A stretch of DNA of 64,000 bases from Halichondria panicea (GCF_963675165.1 NC_087391.1:5134646-5198645); one strand, 5' to 3'. Positions 24,001-34,397 are shown, counted from the first letter of the stretch. The notes: generated from the sequence alone by a model not told the origin. Numbers and translations are program-made.

Positions 24001-26474
24001 CCTGAGAACGTTTGAATATCACCCAGAAGCTTTTCAAATCTACTTTAACGCAGTCAATCTTTTTGCAGTCTCTAACAATGCGGATTTTTGTGCTGCTGTA
24101 AATACCAGTGTGGAGGAAATGGACTTTTCGTGTGCTGACTTGTCCCTCTACTACTCATCTAGAGACTCGTCGAGTGGTAATGTTAGAAGACATCAGTGTA
24201 TGTTTTATCAACAGCCTCGATTTAATAATACCATTGTCAATGTTTATCGCCATCTTGGTCGAACAGAATCTGCTCAGAATTATGGAGAGCCTATTGCTTT
24301 GTTGTATCAGAACCGTTTCTTTCTATTGACTGATGTAAAAAGTTCCCCGGATGGAGCGTTTCAAGGAATATTAGATCCCTCCGTTTTCTCAAACAGTTCT
24401 GACAGTATTTCTTGTGTGATCGAGCTTCGGTACCTGCAGCTGCCAACTACGGGGCAAATACAATACAACTACAGAGATGTTGCTAACTACGGAGAAAATA
24501 ATTGTAACTTTAGCAGTACCAATGTCTGTTCTTCATTGCAGAGTGATCTGGTTTATGGCTATCTTTCCGACGAGTACAGCCTAGTACAGAACACCCGCTG
24601 CTCTAACGTCACTGATAACCAACTACGTCTTGTGTACCAGCCTTCAATCGTTGTACGATCCCCATGCTGATCGATAAACACAAACTCTTCCCTTTTTTAG
24701 TTAGTTAGAGTCTTAGCTGTCAGTTTGTTTTACTATCGTTTCCTGTAGGATGCTATATTAGCATCCACTATTGCGTGCAGTACATGATGTAGTTTAGTTT
24801 GTTGTAGTTATATTCTTCTTCGGCTCTGTATTTGTATGAAATGCTTGTTGGTTCAAACAGCTGTTACAGTGTGAGAATGTATCCCTTTACTTTGCACAAG
24901 GCAACCACACAATATAATTTACAACCGCATATGGCATTGCATATATACTTGTTCGTAGTAGCCTCATCCACTTCCCTCCCCCCTCCCCTCCACACACACA
25001 CAGCCACAGCTTCATACCGCCTCCTACCTGAGATAATCCTCACTCAACCTGTGACTGGAGCCAATGCTAAGAAACTGGCAAAGTGTTTTGCAAAGGGTGT
25101 GATCAAGGTAGTGACGAGGGAGGATGGAAAGTCCTGTGCTGAGGTGGTGGATCCAAGGAAGGACACATGCAGTAGAGAGGTGCTTAGGCATGAGGTGAGC
25201 TAGTGTGTGCTTAGGCATGAGGTGAGCTAGTGCAGTCCATGCTTAGGCATGAGGTGAGCTAGTGTAGTCCATGCTTAGGCATGAGGTGAACTAGTGTAGT
25301 CCGTGCTTAGGCATGAGGTGAGCTAGTGTAGTCCATGCTTATATAGGCATGAGGTGAGCTAGTGCAGTCCATGCTTAGGCATGAGGTGAGCTAGTGTAGT
25401 CCGTGCTTAGGCATGAGGTGAGCTAGTGTATAGTCCATGCTTATAGGCATGCATGAGGTGAGCTAGTGTATAGTCCGTGCTTAGGCATGAGGTGAGCTAG
25501 TGTAGTCTGTGCTTAGGCATGAGGTGAGCTAGTGTAGTCCATGCTTAGGCATGAGGTGAGCTAGTGTAGTCCATGCTTAGGCATGAGGTGAGCTAGTATA
25601 GTCCATGCTTATATAGGCATGAGGTGAGCTAGTGTATATAGTCCATGCTTATATAGGCATGAGGTGATCTATACCATGCTTTTGTAGGCATGAGGTGAGA
25701 TTTGATTGTTGGTCAGAGCCCATCAAAATGTGTTGACTACATGTAGTTACATACAATAAATCTCCCTTAGAACAACTGTCTTTTGCTGGACACTATGGTT
25801 ATGAATCTTTAAAGTTATATGTATAGTGAAGAGTGCTATAGTATAATGATATGTTCAGATTAATGATTGCGTTTAGATCCATTCTCAAAGAACAAGGCCT
25901 TGGCAATTGTTCCGAAATGGGCCTGTTTTTGATACCTATAATTTATCTTTGAACTTTCCATAACTTGAACTAAGATTGTGCATTTTCATCATTAAGAGAT
26001 GCATTTTGTAGCCCTTCGTTTTATACCTGTCTTATGATTATAATCGGCTGTACCTGCAGGAGCTGAAGGACTGTGTGAGACTGTCTAGAGTTAGGGACCA
26101 TTTCATCTGTAAGTTAACTGCCGTATTACTATATACTATGCTTTGTTGTATCAATCAAACATTTGCAAAATATGTTAGTGTTCATGACATAACACCGCAA
26201 ATACTTATACTGGTACTTTATGGCAACACAATCCTTGCCTGATTGAAAGCAAAATGTGAAATTTCTTCTGATTTGACTCATTATTGCGCTAGTAATGATG
26301 TTTGGTTGTCACCTACAAATACTACTGATCGTCTCCCCCCTCCCCCTCTCTGTAGTTTCCGTGGAATCATCGGGTGCTTTACCACCGGACACACTGATGG
26401 TGGAGGCAATAAAGGTTCTCAGAGAGAAGTGCACACACTTCCTGGAGGAACTTAATGAATTAACTGGACAGTAA
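18072..26474 (+). CDS. POLR1C: RNA polymerase I and III subunit RPAC1 (AC40)
   Basis: Ten exons (18072-18167, 18281-18352, 19242-19412, 19712-19781, 19834-19971, 21105-21214, 21362-21428, 25004-25194, 26060-26108, 26356-26474) give 360 aa in one frame; the family is about 346 aa. RPAC1 pairs with RPAC2 to form the alpha-like assembly platform of RNA polymerases I and III in the nucleus. Diagnostic stretches: [105 protein letters not shown] and the C-terminal [10 protein letters not shown]. The ATG at 18072 is the first in the correct frame. Intron 7 (3.6 kb) carries a whole gene at 23087-24670. Intron 8 starts with a minisatellite made of the splice donor itself. Exons 6-10 occur again downstream in two degraded copies; this copy is the intact one. 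Confidence 0.95.
18365..19190. repeat. Inverted copies of the GALM intron 4 repeat
   Basis: POLR1C intron 2 holds at least two copies of a unit sharing CCATGGTCCGAGGCCGAAAA, AAGCTTTCAGAAAATC and AGATGTTCAACTACACCCC. These are related, in reverse complement, to the repeats at 16190-17045. No coding capacity. Confidence 0.75.
20060..20990. repeat. Tandem repeat of about 185 bp in POLR1C intron 5
   Basis: Four to five head-to-tail copies of a unit containing TTTGTAGCCCTTTGTAATGT, TAATGGTGTGTTTAA, GAGAAAAGCCATGGCCCAAC and TTGTTACTAACTTTGAGTCG. Single copies lie at 28850-29060 and 35206-35400, exactly where the segmental duplications begin, so this repeat supplied the left breakpoint. No protein is encoded. 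Confidence 0.85.
21495..22510. mobile_element. Foldback element (about 1 kb) in POLR1C intron 7
   Basis: Long imperfect inverted arms of about 400-480 bp: the left arm begins CTAACCCTCGGTTGTTTACA near 21510 and its complement lies near 22475-22500. Inner parts also match (GCACGTTGGCTGCATGGCCT, CAACAAGTTATTAGT). No transposase is seen. The copies of this intron in units 2 and 3 lack it, so it entered the first unit only. A diverged relative occurs at 63575-63920. Confidence 0.8.
22538..22621. repeat. 27-bp tandem repeat, three copies
   Basis: Three copies of a unit reading GAACATGTGATGTGCATATG plus TGTGGTT, followed by a short AT-rich inverted repeat. Located in POLR1C intron 7, upstream of the nested gene. 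Confidence 0.8.
23087..24670 (+). CDS. Multi-pass membrane protein nested in POLR1C intron 7 (copy 1)
   Basis: Single-exon frame of 527 aa from the ATG at 23087. I do not recognise the family. The N-terminal 230 residues contain about five hydrophobic segments; the first holds a conserved FDTxTDW motif and the third a QDLPLL motif. The remaining 290 residues have no membrane segment, several N-glycosylation sequons (NGT, NNT, NVT) and scattered Cys, so they probably face outside. The chain ends in Arg-Ser-Pro-Cys. The membrane-acidic motif recalls XK-related proteins, but the match is too weak to name it. It sits on the same strand as the host gene, between exons 7 and 8. Paralogues: 36423-38045 (intact) and 30091-30983 (broken). 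Confidence 0.8.
   Translation: MSSSVAGTFICVVAAVQDVIPRFALLKFILFFILMGLAVFDTYTDWLVVVNFRDNGFSNPLLPHNDIWLTLWLMFVVIGTLLTVVSILHDGITLLYECCCKDDDDDNDDSPLECFYECGCNTTTRNETLSVLTLLFQDLPLLVLSVFFTYVQVGCKSPQPKDVTLLLLNVCISVTVAYAATLCRFIRTIVRMIKFIRKDDITDCTCCVNFYKCFVIIGIILEALALFLSPIGISYVWVDYTYVKSGNLFNDPLKIYHSGHPLFEISGNVIPPNGTFLHIENIHMTEISQNGTFLYNIDKGRDIYCLRTFEYHPEAFQIYFNAVNLFAVSNNADFCAAVNTSVEEMDFSCADLSLYYSSRDSSSGNVRRHQCMFYQQPRFNNTIVNVYRHLGRTESAQNYGEPIALLYQNRFFLLTDVKSSPDGAFQGILDPSVFSNSSDSISCVIELRYLQLPTTGQIQYNYRDVANYGENNCNFSSTNVCSSLQSDLVYGYLSDEYSLVQNTRCSNVTDNQLRLVYQPSIVVRSPC
25180..25700 (+). repeat. 32-bp minisatellite containing a splice donor (unit 1)
   Basis: About 15 copies of a 32-bp unit containing GCTTAGGCATGAGGTGAGCT. 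The first unit is the end of POLR1C exon 8 (CATGAG) plus its donor (GTGAGC), so each later unit repeats a full donor-like site inside intron 8. Small variants (TATA insertions, CAT/GCAT) separate the units. Confidence 0.95.
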
Positions 26475-26618
26475 TAATATTATTATTATGTGTTGTACAG
26501 CCTAAATCATCCGCGTCTTCTTATTGAGGTTACGTGCAAGTGGGAGAGTCTGCTACATTTTTTGCTAAGTATATCAACCCTCCCACTCACTAGCACAACA
26601 AACAATCATTGTTTGAGA

Positions 26619-27751
26619 ATGAAAGCCTTGCTGCTCTGTGCTCTAGTGCTGTGCTGTGGTCTACAGGCAGCTCAATGCTGCTCTTGCGTTTCATATGCCT
26701 TATCACGATCCAGACCAACAGCCATAAGAGATAACTTTTGTTTCAGGTACATAATATTAATATATCTATTACATTTGTATATGAGATCTATATATACACA
26801 TTGGCATTATTTATAGCTAGCTACATACGTCTACATGCTATATCTACATTGCATGCTAAGCCAGTATCTTGGTGTAGTTTTATTTGAGGTCTTCAGAAAC
26901 ACTATACTGAGCTATAAATTAATGGAGCTGTGTTCCTATACTGTTTGTTTAAATTACAGCTCTATGGTGTACTCTGCCCGGGTAGTCGGTGCAGTGTGTA
27001 ACTGCGTCATGGGGTTCACTAACCTGTGTGTTAACTACACCACTCGAGCTGACTCCACGCTGACCGCTGAGGTGATTACCATGTGTGAGGGTGCCAGCTT
27101 TAGTAACTTCGACATGTGCGCTGATCTCAGCAGTGCATTAGCTGTCAACACAGGTACTAGTCTATTAAAAGTGAACTCGTTGTTATTTTTTACAGCTATT
27201 AATTAAATATACTATTTGTCCCACAGCTATAATGAATGTGTCTGGCCTACCCACTCGGAACTTGACAGCAGAGTTTGGCAGGTGTCCAAACCGTCACGTG
27301 TGCCCATTCAATAACGTCACCAATGACTACGACACTATGAACAACCCGTGCCAGTATACTCTGGAGCTAATAGAAGTGTTCAAGCCTATAAATACCACTT
27401 TTGTAAGTTGATACTGTCAAAATTATCATTGGGATCATCTTCCCCATACACACACACACCTGACGACAACAGAACAACCCATTGATGGCGAATGGACCTG
27501 ATGTTCTCACATCATGTGGTAACTATGGTAGACGTCTAAGCATTGGCGAGACGTATCTGGTTGGAGTGGGTGGGGCTTGCAACCCCATCTCTGCGTGGTC
27601 GACTCTAGATACCTACTCTGATAGTGAGCTGAGTCTCCTCCGAGGCCTAAGTGCTAACACGGGGCTGGTGTGTGGGGCTCTGGGTACAATGCCCTCCATC
27701 GTGACTCTAGTGCTCTCAGTGCTCCTCATCCTCACAATGGTGGTGGTCTGA
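26619..27751 (+). CDS. Membrane-anchored TIMP-like NTR-domain protein 1
   Basis: Four exons (26619-26746, 26960-27153, 27227-27402, 27473-27751) encode 258 aa. A Cys-rich signal peptide (residues 1 to about 20) is followed by CSC, as in the metal-chelating N-terminus of mature TIMPs. Then come FCFSSMVYSARVVGAV, YTLELIEVFK, TSCGNYGRRLSIGETYLVG and CNPISAWSTL, which line up in order with the OB-fold strands of TIMP/netrin (NTR) domains. A central insert rich in NxS/T sequons lies between them. The C-terminal 25 residues are hydrophobic, suggesting a GPI signal or membrane anchor. Family knowledge suggests a secreted or surface-bound inhibitor of metalloproteases or a related ligand; inhibition is inferred, not shown. 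It starts 145 bp after the POLR1C stop, same strand. Confidence 0.8.
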
Positions 27752-27922
27752 ACTTCACATTTTTTTCCGTGTCTACTATAATTATACTCTAAGCTATATA
27801 GCTTCATACGATCATTGTTTTAACCCATAAAATTATTATGACTGTAAAATATAACACTATAACTTACAATTATTGTCAATATAATTATTATTATGATGAT
27901 AATAATATTACTGTAAAATTAA

Positions 27923-28058
27923 TAGGGGTGGGTCAATCACAGTGACAACAAACACACAGTAACCAGAGTTTGAAAGCCAACCACCATGCAGACTAACTAC
28001 CAGCTACATGTACACGTATGGATCCTCACCTGACCGGGTCTGAGCTTGGCAATGACGT
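27923..28058 (-). repeat. Inverted fragment of POLR1C exon 6/intron 6
   Basis: Read on the minus strand this is the end of POLR1C exon 6 (AAGCTCAGACCCGGTCAG), its GTGAGG donor and about 110 bp of intron 6. Diagnostic bases (CTCAGACCC, GGTTGGCTTTC) match the unit 2 copy at 29400-29540, not the adjacent intact gene. It replaces the sequence that in units 2 and 3 links the NTR gene to the MAPKBP1-like remnant. Confidence 0.85.
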
Positions 28059-28845
28059 CGATTGTTCTTTAACTGATAAAGCTGTCACAAACGAAGTGAG
28101 TAGTTCATTGGCAAGAATACATTTACCTTTGGATATACGTTAATTCTTCAGAGTCATCACATTCCTCACAAGAGTCACCACCCTCACACACATCAGCCAC
28201 ACCCCCTTGTTCAAAGCTCGTCTCTTCGTCAGAATTCAATAACTCAGGGGCGGACTCTGAAACCACTCCTATTTCCGGTATGGGATTCTCTGACAAAGTC
28301 TATCCACATTGTCTGTTTTTGTTCACCACGGAGACTACATTGCTTTTTAGGGTAGTAAGGTACGTTGCTATGGAGGTAGCAACATCATCACTGGTAGCAT
28401 CACCTGATCCACTCGCCACTACCTATATACAGAACACAAGGGAGTGGACGGGTCGTAACTACACCAAATTAAACCAGCATGCACTGTTGAATTTGTATCT
28501 AAACACATAATTTGAAAGGTCTTCTTCGTAAGAGCTATATTTACAAATTGTACATAGTAGGTGAAGGGAAATTCTCAAATTGGGATGACATTGGCAAGTA
28601 CACAAAATGGAATATACCAATGAGTACAGTTAGTATACATACACCAATCCTATCACATGTGATTATGTGTAGCTTGCAACTGGCTTAAACATTGCTTCCC
28701 CTAAACACACCTGATCGTGCAGCTCCATCAGAGCTTTGAAGTTAGCATCCAGACCATCAGTAATGGAGCTAAGCCTGGCCCTCACATCACTGTCAGAGTC
28801 TGGAGATGGTGGTTTCTTGTTGGCTCTTGGTTTGATTGGCACAGT
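28059..28845 (-). pseudogene. 3' fragment of the MAPKBP1/WDR62-like gene (unit 1)
   Basis: On the minus strand this contains the last exon (about 28430-28059) and part of the penultimate exon (about 28845-28710, KPRANKKPPSPDSDSD and LHDQ) of the gene at 42997-46516. It has indels relative to that gene (for example loss of bases around 28130-28140), and all upstream exons are missing. It is a passive end-piece of the duplicated block. Confidence 0.85.
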
Positions 28846-29060
28846 TTGTTTTGTTACTAACTTTGAGTCGTCATAACTTGAGTTTTGATAGATATACCAG
28901 CACAATTATAAATGCATTTTGTAGGCCTTTGTAATGTCTATCTAATGGTGTGTTTAAATCAGTGATAACCCAGAGATAGAGAAAGTTCTATTCTCGGAGA
29001 AAAGCCATGGCCCAACCAAATCGTAGGAATTTGGCCTGTTTTATTACTAACTTTGTGTAC
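28846..29060 (+). repeat. Duplication junction with one intron-5 repeat unit
   Basis: The MAPKBP1-like exon runs directly into TTGTTACTAACTTTGAGTCG, the repeat found in POLR1C intron 5. Beyond it the sequence follows POLR1C intron 5 toward exon 6. This marks the start of unit 2. Confidence 0.85.
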
Positions 29061-30090
29061 AGTATAAGTACTAGTGTACTAAACAAGCTAATGTACAGGC
29101 ATGATATGATAGTTGCAATAGCCCCTCTTGTATTGACTGAGTCCCTGCATGCATCCTCTGTGTGTACAGTGTTGTCAGCTGACATCAAGTGGGTGCCCCT
29201 TGTATTTGACTGAGTACCTGCATGCATCCTCTGTGTGTACTGTGTTGTCAGCTGACAAGTGGGTGCCCCTTGTATTGACTGAGTCCCTGCATCATGCATC
29301 CTCTGTGTGTACAGTGTTGTCAGCTGACATGAAGTGGGTGCCCCTTGGAGACCAGGCCTCAAGACTGGAGGACGTTAGACCAGTACTCGACGATATTGTC
29401 ATTGCCAAGCTCAGACCCGGTCAGGTGAGGATCCATACGTGCATGTACATGTAGCTGGTAGTTAGTCTGCATGGTGGTTGGCTTTCAAAAACTGGTTACT
29501 GTGTGTCTGTTTTGTCACTGTGATCGACCCACCCCTATTTATTTTGTCAGTAATATTATTTTTCTCTCCTTGCAGGAGGTGGATGTTCTCTCCAGTTGGT
29601 AAGAGCTTGTACTGTGAATGTTTAGGCTTAGTATACGTCCATGTTATTAGTAAAACCAGTAGGATTAGCAGTGTGCTTGAAGGTGTTTAGAAATATTCCA
29701 CATTATTTTAAATTGCTTGTGTCAGGCCTGATTTTGATGGTATTGGTCCAACTTAATTCTACCGCAAAACTTATGCAGTATGTAAGTGTGCCGATGTGCT
29801 TTCTTGACATGCAGTTTTAAATGTACTAGTATACAGAATTTAGTCTTTCCCTATATCTGTTACAATATTATTATTACAATAGCTCAATTGTCCCTTGAGA
29901 AAATATTAGGTATGTGCATGGTATTCCCTAGACAGACATATAGACAGACAATACCTACCTAAGCCGTGGACCATATGTACGTATAGTATACAGCTGTATT
30001 AATATATATTGGCTTCCACATCCCACTAATTGGCCTTTGTCATTACTTAGTAGTTCAAATAATGACCAAGTGACAAGACAAAAAGCAACC

Positions 30091-30983
30091 ATGGAAGATT
30101 GTTTGAATTATGTTGGCGCTATTAGTTGGTGTGCAGGAGTAACCCAAGATGTGATTCCATGTCATTATAGGATACAGTGTATTGCCTTCCTTATATACCA
30201 AATGGTACCTTTATTAATTTGGAAAACATCAACATCATGGAATTTCATAGCAGTCGAGATATTTACTGCCTGCGGGGGTTTGAATATCACCCTGAAGCTT
30301 TTCAGATCTACTTTAATGCAATCGATCTTTTTGCAGTGTCTAACAATGCAGATTTTTGTGACGCTGTTGATATAGAAAACGACTCTCGGTGTGAGGACTT
30401 GTTTCTCTACTATGCATCTAGACCCCCAGTACTAATGTATGATATAAATTCGAACCTGATATATGGTACTGGTGATATTGAAAGATTGGATGAACAGTGC
30501 AAAGTTGCTTTCTTTGCAGACTACCCTATTCAAAATCCCCAATTTAATACAATTGTCAATGTTTATCACCATTTTGGTCGAACAAACCTTTCTGAGCATG
30601 GAGAGCCTGTTGCTGTGTTGTATCCAGATTTGAACCGTTTCTTTTTAATGGGAGATGTCAAAAATGCCCCAGATGGAGAGTTTCAGGGAATATTCTCTTC
30701 AGTTTTCACAAATATTTCTTGTGTGATCGAGCTTCGATACCTGCAGCTGCCAACTACAGGCCGAGGGCAAATACAATACAACTACAGAGATGTCATTAAC
30801 TACGGAGAAAATAATTGTACATTTAGCAGTACCAACATCTGCTCTTCGGTGCACACTGATCTGGTTTATGGCTATCTATCCGACGAGTACAGCCTGGTAC
30901 AGAGCACCCGCTGCTCTAACATCACTGATAACCAACTACGCCCTGTGTACAATCATTCTATCATTGTACGACTCCCTTGCTAA
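30091..30983 (+). pseudogene. Nested membrane protein gene, copy 2 (deleted)
   Basis: Begins like copy 3 (MEDCLNY) but has lost 736 bp that encode almost all membrane segments (equivalent to 36532-37267 in copy 3). 736 is not a multiple of three, so the remaining C-terminal part (about 260 residues, still open to the final Arg-Leu-Pro-Cys) lies out of frame with the start. Closely similar to copy 3 elsewhere, so the deletion is recent. Confidence 0.9.
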
Positions 30984-31547
30984 TAAACACAAACTCTTCT
31001 CCTTTTTGAGTCTTAGCTGTCTCTTCACACGTGGATAATTAGTTTGTTTTACTGTAAGATGCCAAAGCATCCACTATTGTTATCAGCTAAGGTAATTTGC
31101 CTGTGTTATTAATTATGATGTGATGTAGTTTTTCATGTTCAAAAAAAGTTTGTTTGAGTTTTATCTGTTTTTGTAATAAATGCGTGTTGCTTTGAACAGC
31201 TATTATACAGTGTGAGAATGCATCCCTTTACTTAGTACAAAGCAACCACACAATATAATTTACTACCGTATATGGTATTACATGTATACCTCACCCACTT
31301 CCCTCCCCGCCCACCCGCCCACCACACACACACACAGTCACAGCTTCATACCACCTCCCCCACACACACAGCCACAGCTTCATACCGCCTCCTACCTGAG
31401 ATCATTCTCACTCAACCTGTGACTGGAGCTAATGCTAAGAAACTGGCAAAGTGTTTTGCAAAGGGTGTGATCAAGGTAGTGACGAGGGAGGATGGGAAGT
31501 CCCATGCTGAGGTGGTGGACCCAAGGAAGGACACCTGCAGTAGAGAG

Positions 31548-31875
31548 GTGCTTAGGCATGAGGTGAACTAGTGTAGTCCATGCTTAGGCATGAGGTGAGC
31601 TAATGTAGTCCATGCTTAGGCATGAGGTGAGCTAGTGTAATTCGTGCTTAGGCGTGAGGTGAGCTAATGTAGTCCGTGCTTAGGCATGAGGTGAGCTAGT
31701 GTAGTCCGTGCTTAGGCATGAGGTGAGCTAGTGTAGTCCGTGCTTAGGCGTGAGGTGAGCTAGTGTAGTCCATGCTTAGGCATGAGGTGAGCTAGTGTAG
31801 TCTGTGCTTAGGCATGAGGTGAGCTAGTGTAGTCTGTGCTTAGGCATGAGGTGAGCTAGTGTAGTCCATGCTGGT
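31548..31875 (+). repeat. 32-bp splice-donor minisatellite (unit 2)
   Basis: About ten copies of the same 32-bp unit as at 25180, directly after the exon 8 copy. The first donor here is GTGAAC rather than GTGAGC. Confidence 0.95.
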
Positions 31876-32752
31876 TTGATTGTTGATCAGAGCCCATCCC
31901 ATCCAAAATCTGTTAGCTAGTAGTTACATACAATAAATCTCCCAACTGTTAACTCGAGTCTTTAAAGTTATAACTATAATGATGTGTTTAGATCAATGAT
32001 TGTGCTTGGATCTATTTTCAAAGGGATAATAAAGCCTTGCCGAAATGGGTCTGTTTTTGATAGCTGTCTTTGACTTTCCATAACGTGAAGTAAGATTGTG
32101 CATTTTCATCATTAAGAGATGCATTTTGTAGCCCTTCGTTTTATACCTGTCTTATGATTATTATTGGCTGTACCTGCAGGAGCTGAAGGACTGTGTGAGA
32201 CTGTCTAGAGTTAGGGACCATTTCATCTGTAAGTTAACTGCCGTATTGCTACTAAGCTTTGTGAGCATCCAACATTTGTAAAATATGTTAGTGTTTATGA
32301 CATAACACCGCAAATGCTTATACTGGTGCTTTATGACATCACAATCCTTGCCTGATTGAAAGCAAAATGTGAAATTTCTTCTGATTTGGCTCATTAATAT
32401 GCTAGTAATGATGTTTGGTTGTCACCTACAAATACTGAACTAGCTACTGATCGTCTCCCCTCTCCACCTCTCTCTGTAGTTTCCGTGGAATCATCGGGTG
32501 CTTTACCACCGGACACACTGATGGTGGAGGCAATAAAGGTTCTCAGAGAGAAGTGCACACACTTCCTGGAGGAACTTAATGAATTAACTGGACAGTAATA
32601 ATTATTATGTGTTGAGCCTAAATCATTCGCGTCTTCTTATTGAGGTTATGTGCAAGTGGGAGGGGCTGCTACATTTTTTGCTAAGTATATCGGTTGAGTA
32701 TATCAACCCCCCTCCCACTCACTAGCACAACAAATTATTACATTGTTGGAGA

Positions 32753-34127
32753 ATGAAAGCTTTGCTGCTCTCTGCTCTAGTGCTGTGCTGTGGTCTACAG
32801 GCAGCTCAATGCTTATCTTGCGTTTCAGATGCCTTATCACGATCCAGACCAACAGCCATAAGAGATGACTTTTGTTTCAGGTACATAATATTAATATACC
32901 GTATAGCGCGAAAAATTTTCGAGGGGCTTAATTTTCGTGGATTTCGTGGGTTAGCAATCCTACACGAAAATTAAGTCCACGAAAATCGTTCTTTACCTGC
33001 TATAACGTGCAAGATTTAAAGGCGTGGCTTCCGGTAAGCAGTCATTCCGCGAACATTGTGCAACGAAATGGCTTTTAGAGGCCAATCCACGAAATATAAG
33101 TGCCTCGAAAATTTCGCGCTATACGGTATCTATTACTATGATATGGTAGATTAGTAGATCTATATAATTATACACATTGGCATTATTTATAGCTAGCTAC
33201 ATACCTCTACATGCTATATCTACATTGCATGCTAAGCCAGTATCTTGTGTAGTTTTATTTGAGGTCTTCAGAAACACTATACTGAGCTATAAATTAATGG
33301 AGCTGTGTTCCTATACTGTTTGTTTAAATTACAGCTCTATGGTGTACTCTGCCCGGGTAGTCGGTGCAGTGTGTAACTGCGTCATGGGGTCCACTAACCT
33401 GTGTGTTAACTACACCACTCGAGCTGACTCCACGCTGACCGCTGAGGTGATGACCATGGGGACGTGTGAGGGTGCCAGCTTTGGTAACTTCGACATGTGC
33501 GCTGATCTCAGCAGTGCATTAGCTGTCAACACAGGTACTTAGTCTATTAAAAGTGAACTCGTTGTTATTTTTTACAGCTATTAATTAAATATACTATTTG
33601 TCCCACAGCTATAATGAATGTGTCTGGCCTACCCACTCGGAACTTGACAGCAGAGGCAGAGTTTGGCAGGTGTCCAAACGTGTGCCCATTCAATAACGTC
33701 ACCAATAACTACGACACTATGAACAGCCCGTGCCAGTATACTCTGGAGCTAATAGAAGTGTTCAAGCCTATAAACACCACCTTTGTAAGTTGATAACTGT
33801 CAACATTATCATTGGGATCATCTTCCCCATACACACACCTGACGACAACAGAGCAATCCATTGATGGCGAATGGACCTGATGTTCTCACATATGGTAACT
33901 ATGGTGGACGTCTGAGTATTGGAGAGACGTATCTGGTTGGAGTGGGTGGGGTTTGCAACCCCATCTCTGCATGGTCGACTCTAGATACTTATTCTGAAAG
34001 TGAGCTGAGTCTCCTCCGAGGCCTAAGTGCTGACACGGGGCTGGTGTGTGGGGCTCTGGGTACAATGCCCTCCATCGTGACTCTAGTGCTCTCAGTGCTC
34101 CTCATCCTCACAATGGTGGCTGTCTGA
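32753..34127 (+). CDS. TIMP-like NTR-domain protein 2
   Basis: Exons 32753-32880, 33335-33534, 33609-33784 and 33852-34127 join to 259 aa with the same phases as copy 1. It has the same signal peptide, NTR core and hydrophobic C-terminus. Two changes matter: the mature N-terminus reads CLSC instead of CCSC, so the TIMP-like Cys-x-Cys is altered, and the conserved TSCGN has become TYGN, losing a core Cys. The frame is open, but the protein may not fold or inhibit like copy 1. Intron 1 contains a MITE that is absent from copy 1. Confidence 0.75.
32899..33126. mobile_element. MITE family 1 copy in NTR gene 2, intron 1
   Basis: 228-bp element starting CCGTATAGCGCGAAA and ending in the complement (TTTCGCGCTATACGG), flanked by TA on both sides. 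NTR gene 1 preserves the empty site (AATATTAATATATCTATTAC near 26755), so the TA duplication is exact. A nearly identical copy is at 55600-55825. TA targets suggest Tc1/mariner-type mobilisation. Confidence 0.95.
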
Positions 34128-34397
34128 ACTTGAACTTGAACACTTTTTTTGTGTCTACTATAATTATACTCTAAGCTATAGCTTCATACGACCATTAAAT
34201 TATTATAACTGTAAATTATAACTCCTATAACTTATAATTATTGTTGTTTTATGATTAATAATATTACTGTATTATTATAGTGCACGTGATGACTGCATGC
34301 ATGTAATTACAATGTACACATATACATACATGGCAACTTTGGCATGTTAATTACATTCTGTAGAGCACATTGAAATGAAGCATTGCATTGTTAAGTC

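Larger units (their letters stand above)
29140..32598 (+). pseudogene. POLR1C partial copy 2 (exons 6-10)
   Basis: Only the 3' half is present: exon 6 (29315-29424), exon 7 (about 29579-29601), exon 8 (31372-31562), exon 9 (32180-32228) and exon 10 (32480-32598). Exon 7 has lost 44 bp, which breaks the frame, and exons 1-5 are absent. The acceptor and first bases of exon 6 occur three times in a row (about 29150, 29225 and 29300), giving decoy 3' splice sites. Exons 8-10 remain open and could still be joined by splicing from the intact gene upstream, but that is speculation. Confidence 0.9.

Noticed and set aside
23087-24670. Assignment of the nested gene to the XK-related scramblase family
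   Set aside because: Only a short D-x-x-x-D membrane motif and the hydrophobic pattern are reminiscent; the large C-terminal outer domain does not fit, so no name is given.
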